The notes beneath the pieces are model-generated. The model was not told the origin of the DNA and made no database searches. It saw only the letters and a program-made list of their open reading frames with translations. Below, piece by piece: positions 9,931 through 19,015 of a stretch of 62,000 bases of DNA. Positions within the stretch are counted from its first letter, which is position 1, and each line of letters starts with the position of its first letter. Origin of the DNA: Prorocentrum cordatum. Taxonomy: Eukaryota > Sar > Dinophyceae > Prorocentrales > Prorocentraceae. The translations under genes and the position numbers were made by a program. Location: positions 1 through 62,000 of the forward strand of contig CAUYUJ010003547.1 of the NCBI GenBank assembly GCA_963575745.1, read 5' to 3'.

Positions 9931-10395
9931 CTGCGAGCAGGGGGCGCCCACTAGATGGCACGCAATGGCGGCAAGACTTCCCAGCCCTCCTCTGCCCCTC
10001 CCCTCTTTGCACCCTGATCGGCCCCATCCGGCTTGGGCCGTCTTGGAGCGCTCTTGAGCCGTCTTCAAGGCCTCGTGGACCTCTCCCGGGCCGTCTTGGG
10101 CGCCTCTTGGCCGTCTTGGGGCCCTCTTGGGCCGTCTTGGGGCCCTCTTGGGCCGTCTTGGGGCCCTCTTGGGCCGTCTTGGGGCCCTCTTGGGCCGTCT
10201 TGGGGCGGAGGGCGCCAGCTAGATAGCACGCAATGGCGGCAAGACTTCCCAGCCCTCCTCTGCGCCTCCCCTCCTTGCACCCTGAGCGCCTCCTCCCTCC
10301 CCCCCTCCCCTTCCGACAACCTGCGAGCGGGGGTTCGGGCGTGCCCGATGCATAGATTAGCAGGCCCCCAAGGATGGGCAGCAATAGGGGGGCAG

Positions 10396-10481
10396 GGCTC
10401 TCAGGGCCCCTGGGTGTTCTTAGGAGGGTTCTCAGAAGGTACGGAGAACTCTTCTAAGAACCCCCTGGGGCTCTGAGAGCC
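10396..10481. repeat. 38-bp hairpin of the tandem unit
   Basis: Third copy of the hairpin at 8202-8287. Confidence 0.85.
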
Positions 10482-10860
10482 ATGCCCCCACGAGGCGGGA
10501 TTCCCAGGACTCGGGGACTCTCGGGGACTCTCGGGGCATGTTGGTGTCTGGCGGCCGCGGTATATGTGTGGGGTGGGGGTGTGGCGGGGGGGGGTCTGTT
10601 CTAAGACACCTAACAACCCCAACCTGTCGGGTGGGGGAAAACACAATCAAGCAACTCGGTCAAGAGGGGGGGTCCAGGGCAAATGCGCTCAAAATCGGTC
10701 CCCATACCAATCCCGTTGGCCAACCGACGCAGTCTTTCACTCCAGATCCGCTTTCGATTGCCCCAGGGCCCGAAAGCGGCCCCCAGAGGCCGAGAACAAC
10801 GAAAAGCCGCCTCGAACCAGTGGTGGACCACCTCAGCCCCTCAGCCCGCTCCAATTTCAC

Positions 10861-11036
10861 GTTCTCCCCGCCCTGTCTCCTCGACGATGGCCGCCTCCGA
10901 GGGGACGATGGCCGCCTCCGAGGGGTGCGGCCCTTCGAGCTCGGGCGTGGCGTACCCTCGTGGCCCAGGCAGCCCTCCTCGGAGGCCCCGGGCTCCAGCT
11001 GCCCCTTGGAGGCGCCCGCCCCTCCAGGTGCTCCTC
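10861..11036 (-). pseudogene. Tandem exon copy 4 with 1-bp deletion
   Basis: Same exon as the other three copies, but one C is missing (GTGGCGTACC instead of GTGGCCGTACC near 10948). This shifts the frame relative to its sisters, and the segment before the donor also differs (CCGCTCCAATTTCAC instead of CCGCATTTCAC on the plus strand). It is probably broken if the other copies are coding. Confidence 0.4.
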
Positions 11037-11502
11037 CTGCGAGCAGGGGGCGCCCACTAGATGGCACGCAATGGCGGCAAGACTTCCCAGCCCTCCTCTG
11101 CCCCTCCCCTCTTTGCACCCTGATCGGCCCCATCCGTCTTGGGCCGTCTTGGAGCGCTCTTGAGCCGTCTTCAGGGCCTCGTGGACCTCTCCCGGGCCGT
11201 CTTGGGCGCCTCTTGGGCCGTCTTGGGGCCCTCTTGGGCCGTCTTGGGGCCCTCTTGGGCCGTCTTGGGGCCCTCTTGGGCCGTCTTGGGGCCCTCTTGG
11301 GCCGTCTTGGGGCGGAGGGCGCCAGCTAGATAGCACGCAATGGCGGCAAGACTTCCCAGCCCTCCTCTGCGCCTCCCCTCCTTGCACCCTGAGCGCCTCC
11401 TCCCTCCCCCCCTCCCCTTCCGACAACCTGCGAGCGGGGGTTCGGGCGTGCCCGATGCATAGATTAGCAGGCCCCCAAGGATGGGCAGCAATAGGGGGGC
11501 AG

Positions 11503-11588
11503 GGCTCTCAGGGCCCCTGGGTGTTCTTAGGAGGGTTCTCAGAAGGTACGGAGAACTCTTCTAAGAACCCCCTGGGGCTCTGAGAGCC
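11503..11588. repeat. 38-bp hairpin of the tandem unit
   Basis: Fourth copy, at the end of the array; after it the flank diverges (CCATGCCCACCTATTGC). Confidence 0.85.
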
Positions 11589-11708
11589 ATGCCCACCTAT
11601 TGCTGCCCCCCTGGGGCCTGGCCTAATAGATAACACGCAATCGAGGCAAGACTTTGCATCCGTCCTCTGTCCCCCTTGCCTCACGCCCTCCCTCCCTCGT
11701 CCTTTCAC

Positions 11709-11884
11709 GTTGAGTATCCCCGCCTTGTCTCCTCGGCGTCGGCCGCCTCCTCCTCGGGCCCCTCCGGCGAGCTGTGGACGGACCCCGCAGCCTCATCCCC
11801 CCACGCAGCAGCTCTGTCGAGGCGTCGCCACAGATCTTCGTCGAGCCCGTCGGTGATCCGCTGCTTCTTCGCTGGGTTCTCCAC
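11709..11884 (-). CDS. Acidic exon upstream of the tandem array
   Basis: 58-59 codons on the minus strand after the acceptor GGGGGCCCTGCCAG. It reads VENPAKKQRITDGLDEDLWR, then an Ala/Glu-rich tail (SSPEGPEEEAADAEE), and ends at a GTGAAAGG donor. KKQR could be part of a nuclear localisation signal. It shares its 3' end with the four tandem exon copies and is probably their ancestor or sister. It follows the OTU exons in the same direction. Confidence 0.5.
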
Positions 11885-12044
11885 CTGGCAGGGCCCCCTC
11901 CCGCTCCATGTTCCCCCTTGTTCCCTTGTTGCTCTTTTGGCGCCCTCATGGATCACCCCTTTCGGAACCCTGTTGGAGCTTTTTTGGAGCCCTTTGGAGC
12001 CCGTTTGGATCTTTGTTGGAGCCCTTTTGGAGCCCCTGGCACTG

Positions 12045-12250
12045 CGGGCGGCCAAACGAGGTCGTAGTGCTCCACTTTCCTCTCCTGCTCGCCGACCAGC
12101 CGAAGTAAGAGCTCGACCTTCTGCGGCGCACCTGTGTTCTTCTCATCGACGTAATCGCGGTCGAGCGAGCCGTGGTGGACGACAATGTGAACGTTGTAAA
12201 CCTCGACGCGGCCAAAAATCTCCAAAATCTCTGGAATCAAGATTGAAGGC
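12045..12250 (-). CDS. OTU-like protease, C-terminal exon (catalytic His)
   Basis: Minus-strand exon after the acceptor GGCCGTCAG (boundary 12250). The translation SILIPEILEIFGRVEVYNVH continues to LLRLVGEQERKVEHYDLVWP. EHYDLV matches the catalytic-His strand of OTU cysteine proteases (usually HY[DN].[LV]). Together with the DGRC exon at 12792-13155 it supplies both ends of an OTU fold. OTU enzymes cleave ubiquitin or related modifiers; the substrate is unknown. The 3' end is approximate, where the sequence turns into an intron-type GGGGCTCCAAAAGG repeat. Confidence 0.6.
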
Positions 12251-12293
12251 CTGACGGCCAATGCCGCCGATCCTGAAGGACGACGAAGACCAG

Positions 12294-12372
12294 GAGGAGG
12301 AGGAGGAGGAGGAGGAGGAGGAGGAGGAGGAGGAGGAGGGAGGAGGAGGAGGAGGAGGGAGGAGGAGGAGGA
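12294..12372. repeat. (GGA)n microsatellite
   Basis: A GGA/GGGA tract inside the intron between the second and third OTU exons. Confidence 0.95.
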
Positions 12373-12420
12373 AGGGAAGGATGGGGTAACGCGCCGCCCA
12401 TTCGGTGCTATCTTTGCCCC

Positions 12421-12580
12421 CATCTCCCGAGGGGTCGGAAACTGATTTTTTGGCGCCCCCTGGGAACCTGAGCGACCTCATCGAGGAGCTCTGGCGAGGG
12501 CGAGTCCCCAGCCAGGATGCGTTCGCCGATATCATAACGCCCCGACTTGCTCAAGTGCTCCAGGAAAGGCACCGAGTACT
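12421..12580 (-). CDS. OTU-like protease, middle exon
   Basis: Minus-strand segment of about 53 codons between the OTU Cys and His exons. The favoured frame reads EYSVPFLEHLSKSGRYDIGE, then SPSPELLDEVAQVPRG. An overlapping frame (MISANASWLGTRPRQSSSMR) is also open, so the frame is not settled. It ends at a GC donor (GCAAAGATAGCACCGAATGG), where the donor runs directly into the introner 5' motif. Confidence 0.45.
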
Positions 12581-12791
12581 CGTGGGGGGAGGATGCAGGG
12601 CACGGGTGGGTCGAGGGGGAGTACTTTTCAGAGAAAAGAGCCGCTTAAAACACAATTGTTTCTCAATGACTTTCGCCTCCCAGGGCCTGGTCTGGGAACG
12701 TCTTGGAACCTTCTCGGGCCGTCTTGGGACCATTTGGGGCCGTCTTGGGGCCATCTTGACAGCCCATTCTGTGCTATCTGATCCCTCTCTG

Positions 12792-13155
12792 CCTGACGGC
12801 AGAACTGCTTGAAATGGGCAGAGAAAGCGGCCTGGCACGGCTCCGCATGGCACAGCGCGGCACAGCACGGCGCGGACCCCCCCGGCTTCCCGTGGTTCCT
12901 CCTAGGGTCCTGGATCGCCTCGGCGGTTTCGCATTTCTGGGTGGCCAGATTCACTGGGCAGCCCATGACGTTCCGCTCGACGGCCTCATGCTGCTTCACG
13001 GGCTCCTCGCCCTGGTGCGCCAGGCGCAGGCAGTGGAACAAACATCGGCCGTCGCGGGCGACCACCACAACGCGGCGCGCCATCGCGCGCAAGCTAGAAG
13101 CCAAAAGGTCGGCTTCCCCCCCAAGGCCTCTCCCGGGAGCGCAATAACATAGCAC
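12792..13155 (-). CDS. OTU-like cysteine protease, N-terminal exon (catalytic Cys)
   Basis: Minus-strand ORF with possible starts at 13155 or 13083 (MARRVVV). ARDGRCLFHCLRLAHQ is the OTU active-site signature (D-G-x-C-L-F), with the catalytic Asp and Cys of that motif. It continues EAVERNVMGCPVNLATQK. The exon ends at a GC donor (GCAGAG, 12791), followed by ATCAGATAGCACAGAATGG, the introner 5' motif. A (CAGT)n tract lies just upstream, so 13083 or 13155 could be the gene start. OTU enzymes are deubiquitinases or related proteases. A relation to Helitron-carried OTU domains is possible but not shown. Confidence 0.65.
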
Positions 13156-13167
13156 CGACCCGCCTGC

Positions 13168-13234
13168 CAGTCAGTCAGTCAGTCAGTCAGTCAGTCAGTC
13201 AGTCAGTCAGTCAGTCAGTCAGTCAGTCAGTCAG
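13168..13234. repeat. (CAGT)n microsatellite
   Basis: About 16-17 perfect tetranucleotide units directly upstream (minus strand) of the OTU gene start. Confidence 0.97.
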
Positions 13235-14010
13235 CCGCCACAGTTCTGAGGATGTCTCGAGCGGCAGCTCCCGAGTTGTGAGGATGTCTCGAGCCCCACT
13301 CAGGGCCCCCCTGAAGCATCTCGGGCTTGTTAATTGTACAGATCTTGGGCCCCTGAGAGCCCCATCATTGTGTGCTAATTATGGGTCGGGGCCCGAGAGG
13401 GGTCTTGGGGCGCTCCTGGGCCGTCGCGAAGCCGTCTTGGGGCGGTCTTGGGCCGCCTGGGGGGTCGTAGCCCCCCCTCCCCCTTGAGCATCTCGCGACG
13501 CGGCGGCGGCAGAGAGGCGTCCCAGCCCAGACATCCGACAATGTGATTGTTTCAATCCGCGGCCCCAGGGGTCCCGAACCCTCCGACAGGGAGTAGGTTT
13601 TCTCCCAGGGTCCGTTTTTGACGGTCCTGGGGCCCGAAAAGGGCCCCCAGGGGCCGAAACCGAGGAGAGACCGCTGGGATAGATCAAAAAACACATGGCC
13701 AGGTGTGTGGGCCCGATGACCGATGACGATGACCGATGACCGATGACCGATGACGATGACCGCGTGGACCTCTCCTGGGACGTCTTGGACGCGTCTTGGG
13801 CCGTCTTGGGCCGTTTCGGGGCTTTCTTGGGCCGCCTCGGGGCCCTCCGGGGCCATCTTGGGGCGGGCGGCGCCCACTAGATAGCACGCCAAGGCGCACA
13901 CTAGATAGCACGACCATGGCGGCAAAGCGGGATGAAAGAAACGCACTTCACCCGAAAAACATATGTGATTTTATATAGATGACCTGAATTCTGAGTGGAA
14001 GCTCGAGTTA
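13235..14010. other. Spacer with introner-type fragments
   Basis: No gene is seen. It holds two GAGGATGTCTCGAGC motifs (13248 and 13280), an intron-end motif (complement of TAATTAGCACACAATG) at about 13365-13385, GTCTTGGG-type repeats, a short run of GATGACC units (13716-13764) and two CTAGATAGCACG motifs near 13877-13912. Confidence 0.6.
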
Positions 14011-14015
14011 TATTA

Positions 14016-15635
14016 TTTTTCCCGGAAAGGGCCTGGGCCCAGGGTTCTCTTTTAGTGGGTAAACCTAGTCCCCCGGTGCCTGCTTGAAGGAGGCCGGCGA
14101 ATTTTTTCCTTGATAAATAACGAGGTCGAAGGAGGCCGGCGAATTTTTCCCTGATAAATAACGAGCCCGAGAATTAAAATTAGAGGATGTCTCGAGCGAA
14201 ACGCTTGTTTTTGAGGCCGGCGAATTAAAATTTGAGGATGTCTCGAGCGAATTGCTTGTTTTTGAAATCCCGACCTCACCACACCTCAGCACGACCACAC
14301 CCCAGCACGACCTCACCACAGCACGACCACACCCCAGCACGACCACGCCCCAGCACGACCACGCCCCAGCACGACCACACCCCAGCACGACCACACCCCA
14401 GCACGACCACACCCCAGCACGACCACACCCCAGCACGACACGACCACAACCAGCACGACCACACCCCAGCACGACCCGATCACCCCAGCAAGACCACACC
14501 CCAGCACGACCACACCCCAGCACGACCTCACCACAGCACGACCCCACCCCAGCACGACCACGCCCCAGCACGACCACGCCCCAGCACGACCACGCCCCAG
14601 CACGACCACCCCCCAGCACGACCACCCCCCAGCACGACCACACCCCAGCACGACCACACCCCAGCACGACCACACCCCAGCACGACCACACCCCAGCACG
14701 ACCCCACCCCAGCACGACCCCACCCTAGCACGACCACACCCCAGCACGATCACACCCCAGAACGACCACACCCCAGCACGACCCCCCCAAGCACGACCCA
14801 CCCCAGCACGACCCCACAGCACGACCCCACCCCAGCACACCACCCCAGCACGACCACACCCCCACGACCACACCCCAGCACGACCACACCCCAGCACGAC
14901 CCCGACCCAGCACGACCCCACCACGACCACACCCCAGCACGACCACACCCCAGAACGACCACACCCCAGCCCGACCCCACCCAAGCACGACCCCACCCCA
15001 GCACGACCACACCCCAGCACGACCACACCCCAGCACGCACCCCCAGCACGACCACACCCCAGCACGACCACACCCCAGCACGACCACACCCCAGCACGAC
15101 CACACCCCAGCACGACCACACCCCAGCACGACCACACCCCAGCACGACCACACCCCAGCACGACCACACCCCAGCACGACCACACCCCAGCACGACCACA
15201 CGCCCCAGCACGACCACGCCCCAGCACGACCACGCCCCAGCACGACCACGCCCCAGCACGACCCCCCCAGCACGACCCCCCCCCAGCACGACCACGCCCC
15301 AGCACGACCACCCCCCAGCACGACCACACCCCAGCACGACCCCACCCCCAGCACGAGCACACCCACCCCAGCAAGACCACACCCCAGCACGACCACACTC
15401 CAGCACGACCTCACCACAGCACGACCACTCCCCAGCACGATCACGCCCCAGCACGACCACGCCCCAGCACGACCACTCCCCAGCACGACCACCTCCCAGC
15501 ACGACCCCCCCCCCAGCACGACCACCCCCCCAGCACGACCACCCCCCCAGCACGACCACCTCCCAAAACTCGCGCTGGCTCCCTTCCCGTGTCGTGAAAA
15601 CGTTTCCACGCATGCGGTTCTATATCCTCCTCCTC
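14016..15635. mobile_element. Composite minisatellite element A (3' end degenerate)
   Basis: Begins TTTTTCCCGGAAAGGGCC, then the 5' module with tandem GAAGGAGGCCGGCGAAT and GAGGATGTCTCGAGCGAA blocks (14060-14270). The 16-bp minisatellite runs 14281-15566. A diverged 3' end follows (TCGTGAAAACGTTTCCACGC, then TCTATATCC), after which CCT repeats replace the usual CCCTTTCCGGG. It is the longest array but has lost its 3' terminus. Confidence 0.65.
14281..15566. repeat. 16-bp minisatellite (CAGCACGACCACACCC)
   Basis: About 80 tandem copies of a 16-bp unit with point variants (ACACCCC, ACGCCCC, CCCCACC). Because 16 is not a multiple of 3, the array stays open in several frames and gives spurious ORFs of up to about 600 residues with a 16-residue period. 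Not coding. Confidence 0.95.
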
Positions 15636-15856
15636 CTCCTCCTCCAACTTCCGTTGTTCGAGTGGCTCTCCGCGCCCGCGGGCGGGGCCGCGCGTCGCTT
15701 GCCTCCCAGGGTCAGCCGGGGGACTCCCCCGCGGGCGCGCGCTTGCCCGCGGACGGGCCGCGTGGCGCGTGTACCCTTAGGGTCAGCCGCGCGGCCCCTG
15801 GGCCGTTTGGCGATTGCACCCCCAGGGTCATGCCGGCCGCGTTATCGTTGGTGTGC

Positions 15857-17365
15857 ATGGCGGAGTACGCAGAGTTCGCCATCAGTTGGCTGGCGCTCTG
15901 CGGCGCCCTGGCGCTCATGGCGCCGAAGAGGCCGGGCGGCAAGGGGCAGGGCAAGGGGCCCAAGAAGGTCAAAGTGGGCGACGTCTCCGCCGCTCCCCCT
16001 GCGGACGGTCGCGCCGAGGTAGACGCCTCCGCGTCCAGCGGCGCCGAGGTAGACGCCTCCGCGTCCAGCGGTATGCCGCCTGCGGACGGTCGCGCCGAGG
16101 TAGACGCCTCCGCGTCCAGCGGGATGCCGCCTCCTCCGCTGGGGACGCCCGACTTCGATGGTGGCCGCGGCGTGGTCAGGAGGCCGTACAATTGCGACTT
16201 CTGCGACGCAAGCTTCCCCGTCTCCTCGTTCTTGGTGCCGTGTGACGACCAGGGCAACGTGCCCCAAGGTTCGGCCCGCGTCGCCAGGGGCATGCAGACC
16301 ATCGCGGACATGTGTGGCGAGAAGCAGGAGTTCAAGAATACCATCGACATCGACGAGGACAAGCCCGATTTGCGCCACATGTGCTTCTCGTGCTTCGGCG
16401 AGCGCACCGAGGGCGACTCCGAGTACTATGTCAAGGAGAGGGACGGCGACAAGGTGCGCTTGCATGCTTCGTTTGGGAACGTGCGGAAGAGGTACTTCGG
16501 GCGCGACTCGAGGTCCGAGGCCGACGTGTTGCAGCACTTGGCGGCGAAGGCGTTCGACCGAATGCCGTCCGACGTGACCTGGGACGAGGTCTACCACAAG
16601 GTGTGCGTCCAGAGCGAGGTGGCCGCTGCTGGGGATTTCCACGTCGTGCTGGGCGGCGGCGTGCTGCTCATGTACAGCTGCCCCAAATGCTTCTTCCTCC
16701 CGGTGAACCCGAAATTCTGGCTCCGGTGCGTGAAGTCCCAGCATCGGCACGAGCCGGGTAAAGACGCCGAGGGAGGACACTGGCGCTGCCCGTTCGAGGG
16801 TTGCCTGGAGAAGTGGACGTGGGGAGCTGCCGGGAAGTTGCGGGTCATCCTCATCCCGGAGGTCGAGGGGGGCGGCCTGCAGAAGATGGTCATTGGAGCG
16901 ACGTCCGAGAGCCAGGAGCACACCATTACCTTGCTCAAGTCCGCGAAGCTGCTGGAGACAGTGAAGCGCGCGGACGGCTCCATCCAGCAGATCGGCACGG
17001 CTGCGCTGGTGGCCGCAATCAAGAAGCTCAACGAGGAGGCGCAGGGACAGGTGCTGGCCTCCGGGCTCCAGGTGCACAACAAGAGAACGGCGGGGCAGGT
17101 GGAGATCAAGAATAAGGGCCTGTTCCCGTATTGCTCCGACCCCGCCCTCATGCTGGGCCACCCGGGCGCGACGTGCAGGGCGTTGCATCTCCCCCCGGAC
17201 ACGCCGGCCATCTCGCCGGGCTTCCTGCAGGAGGTCCTCGACGTGCTCGTGTGCTTTTACGACTTGTCTCAGTGCAAGGTGGGCGGCGGCCGCGCAATCC
17301 GGGAGGCGTACCGGGCTGCCGTCGCCACGCAGAACGCCAAACGCGGCGTCTACTTCCCGGGGTGA
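15857..17365 (+). CDS. Cys-rich protein of unknown function, single exon
   Basis: 502 codons from ATG 15857; a later start at 15917 (MAPKRPGGKGQGKGPKKVK) is possible. Upstream in-frame codons consist of three copies of the CCCAGGGTCAGCC repeat, so they are probably not translated. Layout: a hydrophobic first 20 residues (MAEYAEFAISWLALCGALAL), a basic KKVKV stretch, three to four copies of an (A/G)EVDASASSG repeat, then a globular part with Cys pairs CDFC, CFSC and CPKC followed by C...H.H and CPFEGC, which suggests zinc binding. The remainder has helices ending near GVYFPG. Codon use and the unbroken frame argue for a real gene. No family is recognised. It lies upstream of the Helitron on the same strand. 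The stop lies inside a GGGGTGAGC donor-like string repeated at 35638. Confidence 0.75.
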   Translation: MAEYAEFAISWLALCGALALMAPKRPGGKGQGKGPKKVKVGDVSAAPPADGRAEVDASASSGAEVDASASSGMPPADGRAEVDASASSGMPPPPLGTPDFDGGRGVVRRPYNCDFCDASFPVSSFLVPCDDQGNVPQGSARVARGMQTIADMCGEKQEFKNTIDIDEDKPDLRHMCFSCFGERTEGDSEYYVKERDGDKVRLHASFGNVRKRYFGRDSRSEADVLQHLAAKAFDRMPSDVTWDEVYHKVCVQSEVAAAGDFHVVLGGGVLLMYSCPKCFFLPVNPKFWLRCVKSQHRHEPGKDAEGGHWRCPFEGCLEKWTWGAAGKLRVILIPEVEGGGLQKMVIGATSESQEHTITLLKSAKLLETVKRADGSIQQIGTAALVAAIKKLNEEAQGQVLASGLQVHNKRTAGQVEIKNKGLFPYCSDPALMLGHPGATCRALHLPPDTPAISPGFLQEVLDVLVCFYDLSQCKVGGGRAIREAYRAAVATQNAKRGVYFPG

Positions 17366-17816
17366 GCTTTTCTCACTGCTCCTCTCCCCTTCCTCCCCGG
17401 GCAGTGCACCCTCAGGGTCAGCCCCCGTCTCGCTTTCTCCCTGCTCGGCATTGCACCCTCAGGGTCAGCCGGTCTCCCTGTTCGCCTTGCCTCCTCTTCC
17501 GTTTTCGCTGCGCAGATCAGGTCAGCTGGCTCGACAGCGCGGCGCAGGCTTGGGCATTGCACCCTCAGGGTCAGCCCTCGCCCCCGCGTCTTTCGCCCGG
17601 CTCTGCCGCTCCTGCTTTTGCCGCGCAGATCTGGGAAGCTGGCCCGACAGCGCGGCGGGAAATGCAATCTTCCCCCCTTGATCTCTCGAACCCCGTCTTC
17701 GTCGTCGCCCGCGCGAAGGATCGCAGATAATCCACCCCATTCGAGGGTGCCAGGCGGGGATAAGGAGGGCTGTCTCACGGTGCCCTCCTCCGAGAGGAAG
17801 AGGAGGAAGAGGAGTG

Positions 17817-17849
<33 letters not shown>

Positions 17850-17881
17850 GAAGGAGAACGATGATGATGATGATGATGAGA

Positions 17882-17918
<37 letters not shown>

Positions 17919-18089
17919 GAATGATGATGAGGAGGATGAGGAGGAGGAGGAGGAGGAGGAGGCGGAGAAGAGGAGGAGGAGGAGAGAACAATGAGAACGA
18001 GGAGGAAGCCGGGGGGCCCGCAGCAGCCCAAGAAAACCATCAAGAGGACGCCGAGTTTTCAAGAGCGGCTGGCATTAATCTCAAGGCAT
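17354..18089. repeat. Repeat block, left copy (with GAT/GAG tract)
   Basis: Starts CTTCCCGGGGTGAGCTTTTC and contains three copies of the CCCTCAGGGTCAGCC motif. A non-motif stretch follows (GACAGCGCGGCGGGAAATGC to GCGAAGGATCGCAGA), then a (GAT)n/(GAG)n tract at 17859-17990 and an AAGCCGGGGGGCCCGCAG block ending AATCTCAAGG. Parts recur at 33606-34193 and 35629-35930. It holds no gene. Confidence 0.85.
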
Positions 18090-18117
18090 TCCTCTCTTAA
18101 TGGTGTTTTGAACATGT

Positions 18118-18143
18118 CGTAGCAATTTTGGCTCTTGGCTCAA
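18118..18143 (+). repeat. Relict spliced leader, dimeric
   Basis: CGTAGCAATTTTGGCTC followed by TTGGCTCAA, a full-length leader core joined to a second truncated copy. The dinoflagellate leader core is CCGTAGCCATTTTGGCTC. There is no GT donor or Sm site behind it, so this is not an SL RNA gene. Confidence 0.75.
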
Positions 18144-18300
18144 ATATCTTGGTCAGCCCTCGTCCTCGGTCTTTTCCTGCCCCGGCATTGCACCCTCAGG
18201 GTCAGCCGGCTTCACCGTTCGCCTCTCCTTCTCTCCGCCGGGCAGTGCACCCTCAGGGTCAGCCCATGTCCACCCTCTCTTAATGGTGTTTTGAACATGT

Positions 18301-18326
18301 CGTAGCCATTTTGGCTCTTGGCTCAA
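18301..18326 (+). repeat. Relict spliced leader, dimeric
   Basis: CGTAGCCATTTTGGCTC plus TTGGCTCAA: an exact leader core followed by a truncated second copy, as expected of integrated cDNA from a twice trans-spliced mRNA. Confidence 0.8.
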
Positions 18327-18769
18327 ATATCTTTGTGCATTTGCGACGAACTGTTGTTGGAGAGGCCTTGCGGCCGGTGCCGCCGACCCTGAACGACGAC
18401 GACGACGAGCGCTCTCGAGAGCCTCTCGGGGGTAGTTCGGCGGCCTCTTGGGAGGCTCTTGGGGTTTCTTGGGAGCCTCGTTGGGGCTTCCTGGTCGCCC
18501 TTCTGGCGGAGAGCTGGATATGTTCGTTCGGGTCCTCCGTATGGGCTCCCGCTTGGTGCCGTCCTCGGGGCCTCCTGGGCCGTCTTGGGGGCCTCTTGGG
18601 TCGTCGTCGGGCCGTCTTGGGTCGTCTTGGGGCGATCTTGGGGGTTCCTTGGGCTGTCTTGGAGCGCCAGAAATTGTCCAAGGAGGGCGCTGTGCAGGCG
18701 CTTGCGGCAGATCCGAGCTTGCCTCTTTGCTCCGCGCCCCGCCGTGCTCCCGTTCGCCTTTCCTTCTCT

Positions 18770-19015
18770 CCGCTGGGCAGTGCACCCCCAGGGTCAGCCC
18801 CCGCCCCCGCACGTTTCCTTCCCCGGCATTACACACCTTCAGGGTCATCCGGTCTCACCGTTATCCTTTCCTGCTCGCCGCCGGGCATTGCACCCTCCGG
18901 GTCAGCCCTCGTTCTCGGTCTTTTCTTGCCCCAGCATTGCACCCTCAGGGTCAGCCGGCTCCCCCGTTCGCCTCTCCTCCTCTCCGCCGGGCAGTGCACC
19001 CTCAGGGTCAGAGGA
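18770..19015. repeat. Array of palindromic motif TTGCACCCTCAGGGTCAGCC
   Basis: Five copies spaced about 48-58 bp, each preceded by a pyrimidine-rich run (TTCTCTCCGCTGGGCAG, TTTCCTTCCCCGGCATT). ACCCT-C-AGGGT is a perfect palindrome. Confidence 0.85.

Larger units (their letters stand above)
7105..11590. repeat. Four-copy tandem array, unit about 1.1-1.2 kb
   Basis: Unit starts (GAGGCGGGATTCCCAG) lie at 7105, 8298, 9387 and 10492, giving units of 1193, 1089, 1105 and about 1100 bp. Each unit holds the same parts on the minus strand: a 38-bp hairpin, a CCATTGCGTGCTATCT intron end, a 21-bp minisatellite, a second intron end, a short exon and a TGTTTTCCCCCACCCGACAG acceptor. Length differences come mainly from the number of 21-bp repeats. 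Identity between units is very high, so the expansion is recent. Confidence 0.9.
18090..19014. repeat. Duplicated block, copy 1 (relict SL plus motif array)
   Basis: From 18118 to about 19010 this is nearly identical to 20154-21050 (offset 2036). It holds two relict spliced leaders, a CGACGACGACGACGAGCG stretch, GTCTTGGG repeats and motif arrays. Minus- and plus-strand ORFs across it are also duplicated and are probably not genes. A shorter sister lies at 19434-20153. Confidence 0.85.

Noticed and set aside
7056-11333. Plus-strand ORFs of 200-320 codons in the tandem array
   Set aside because: They run antisense to a conserved exon/splice layout and owe their openness to GC-rich repeats (GRLGALL); the repeated ORFs merely follow the DNA duplication.
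13168-13234. Telomere-like or origin-like repeat
   Set aside because: CAGT is an ordinary tetranucleotide microsatellite, unlike the TTTAGGG-type telomere expected in dinoflagellates.
14281-15566. CRISPR-like array
   Set aside because: Units are contiguous without spacers and the genome is eukaryotic.
14232-16022. 596-codon plus-strand ORF and similar long ORFs in both strands across all 16-bp arrays
   Set aside because: The 16-bp unit rotates through all three frames and rarely forms stops, so long ORFs with a 16-residue period arise by chance; no unique protein domain is present.
17618-18100. Asp/Met- or Ser-rich ORFs over the GAT/GAG tracts (also 33260-34240)
   Set aside because: Microsatellite translation products in all frames.
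18301-18326. Spliced leader RNA gene
   Set aside because: The leader core is not followed by a GT donor and Sm site, but by a second truncated leader; relict cDNA fits better.
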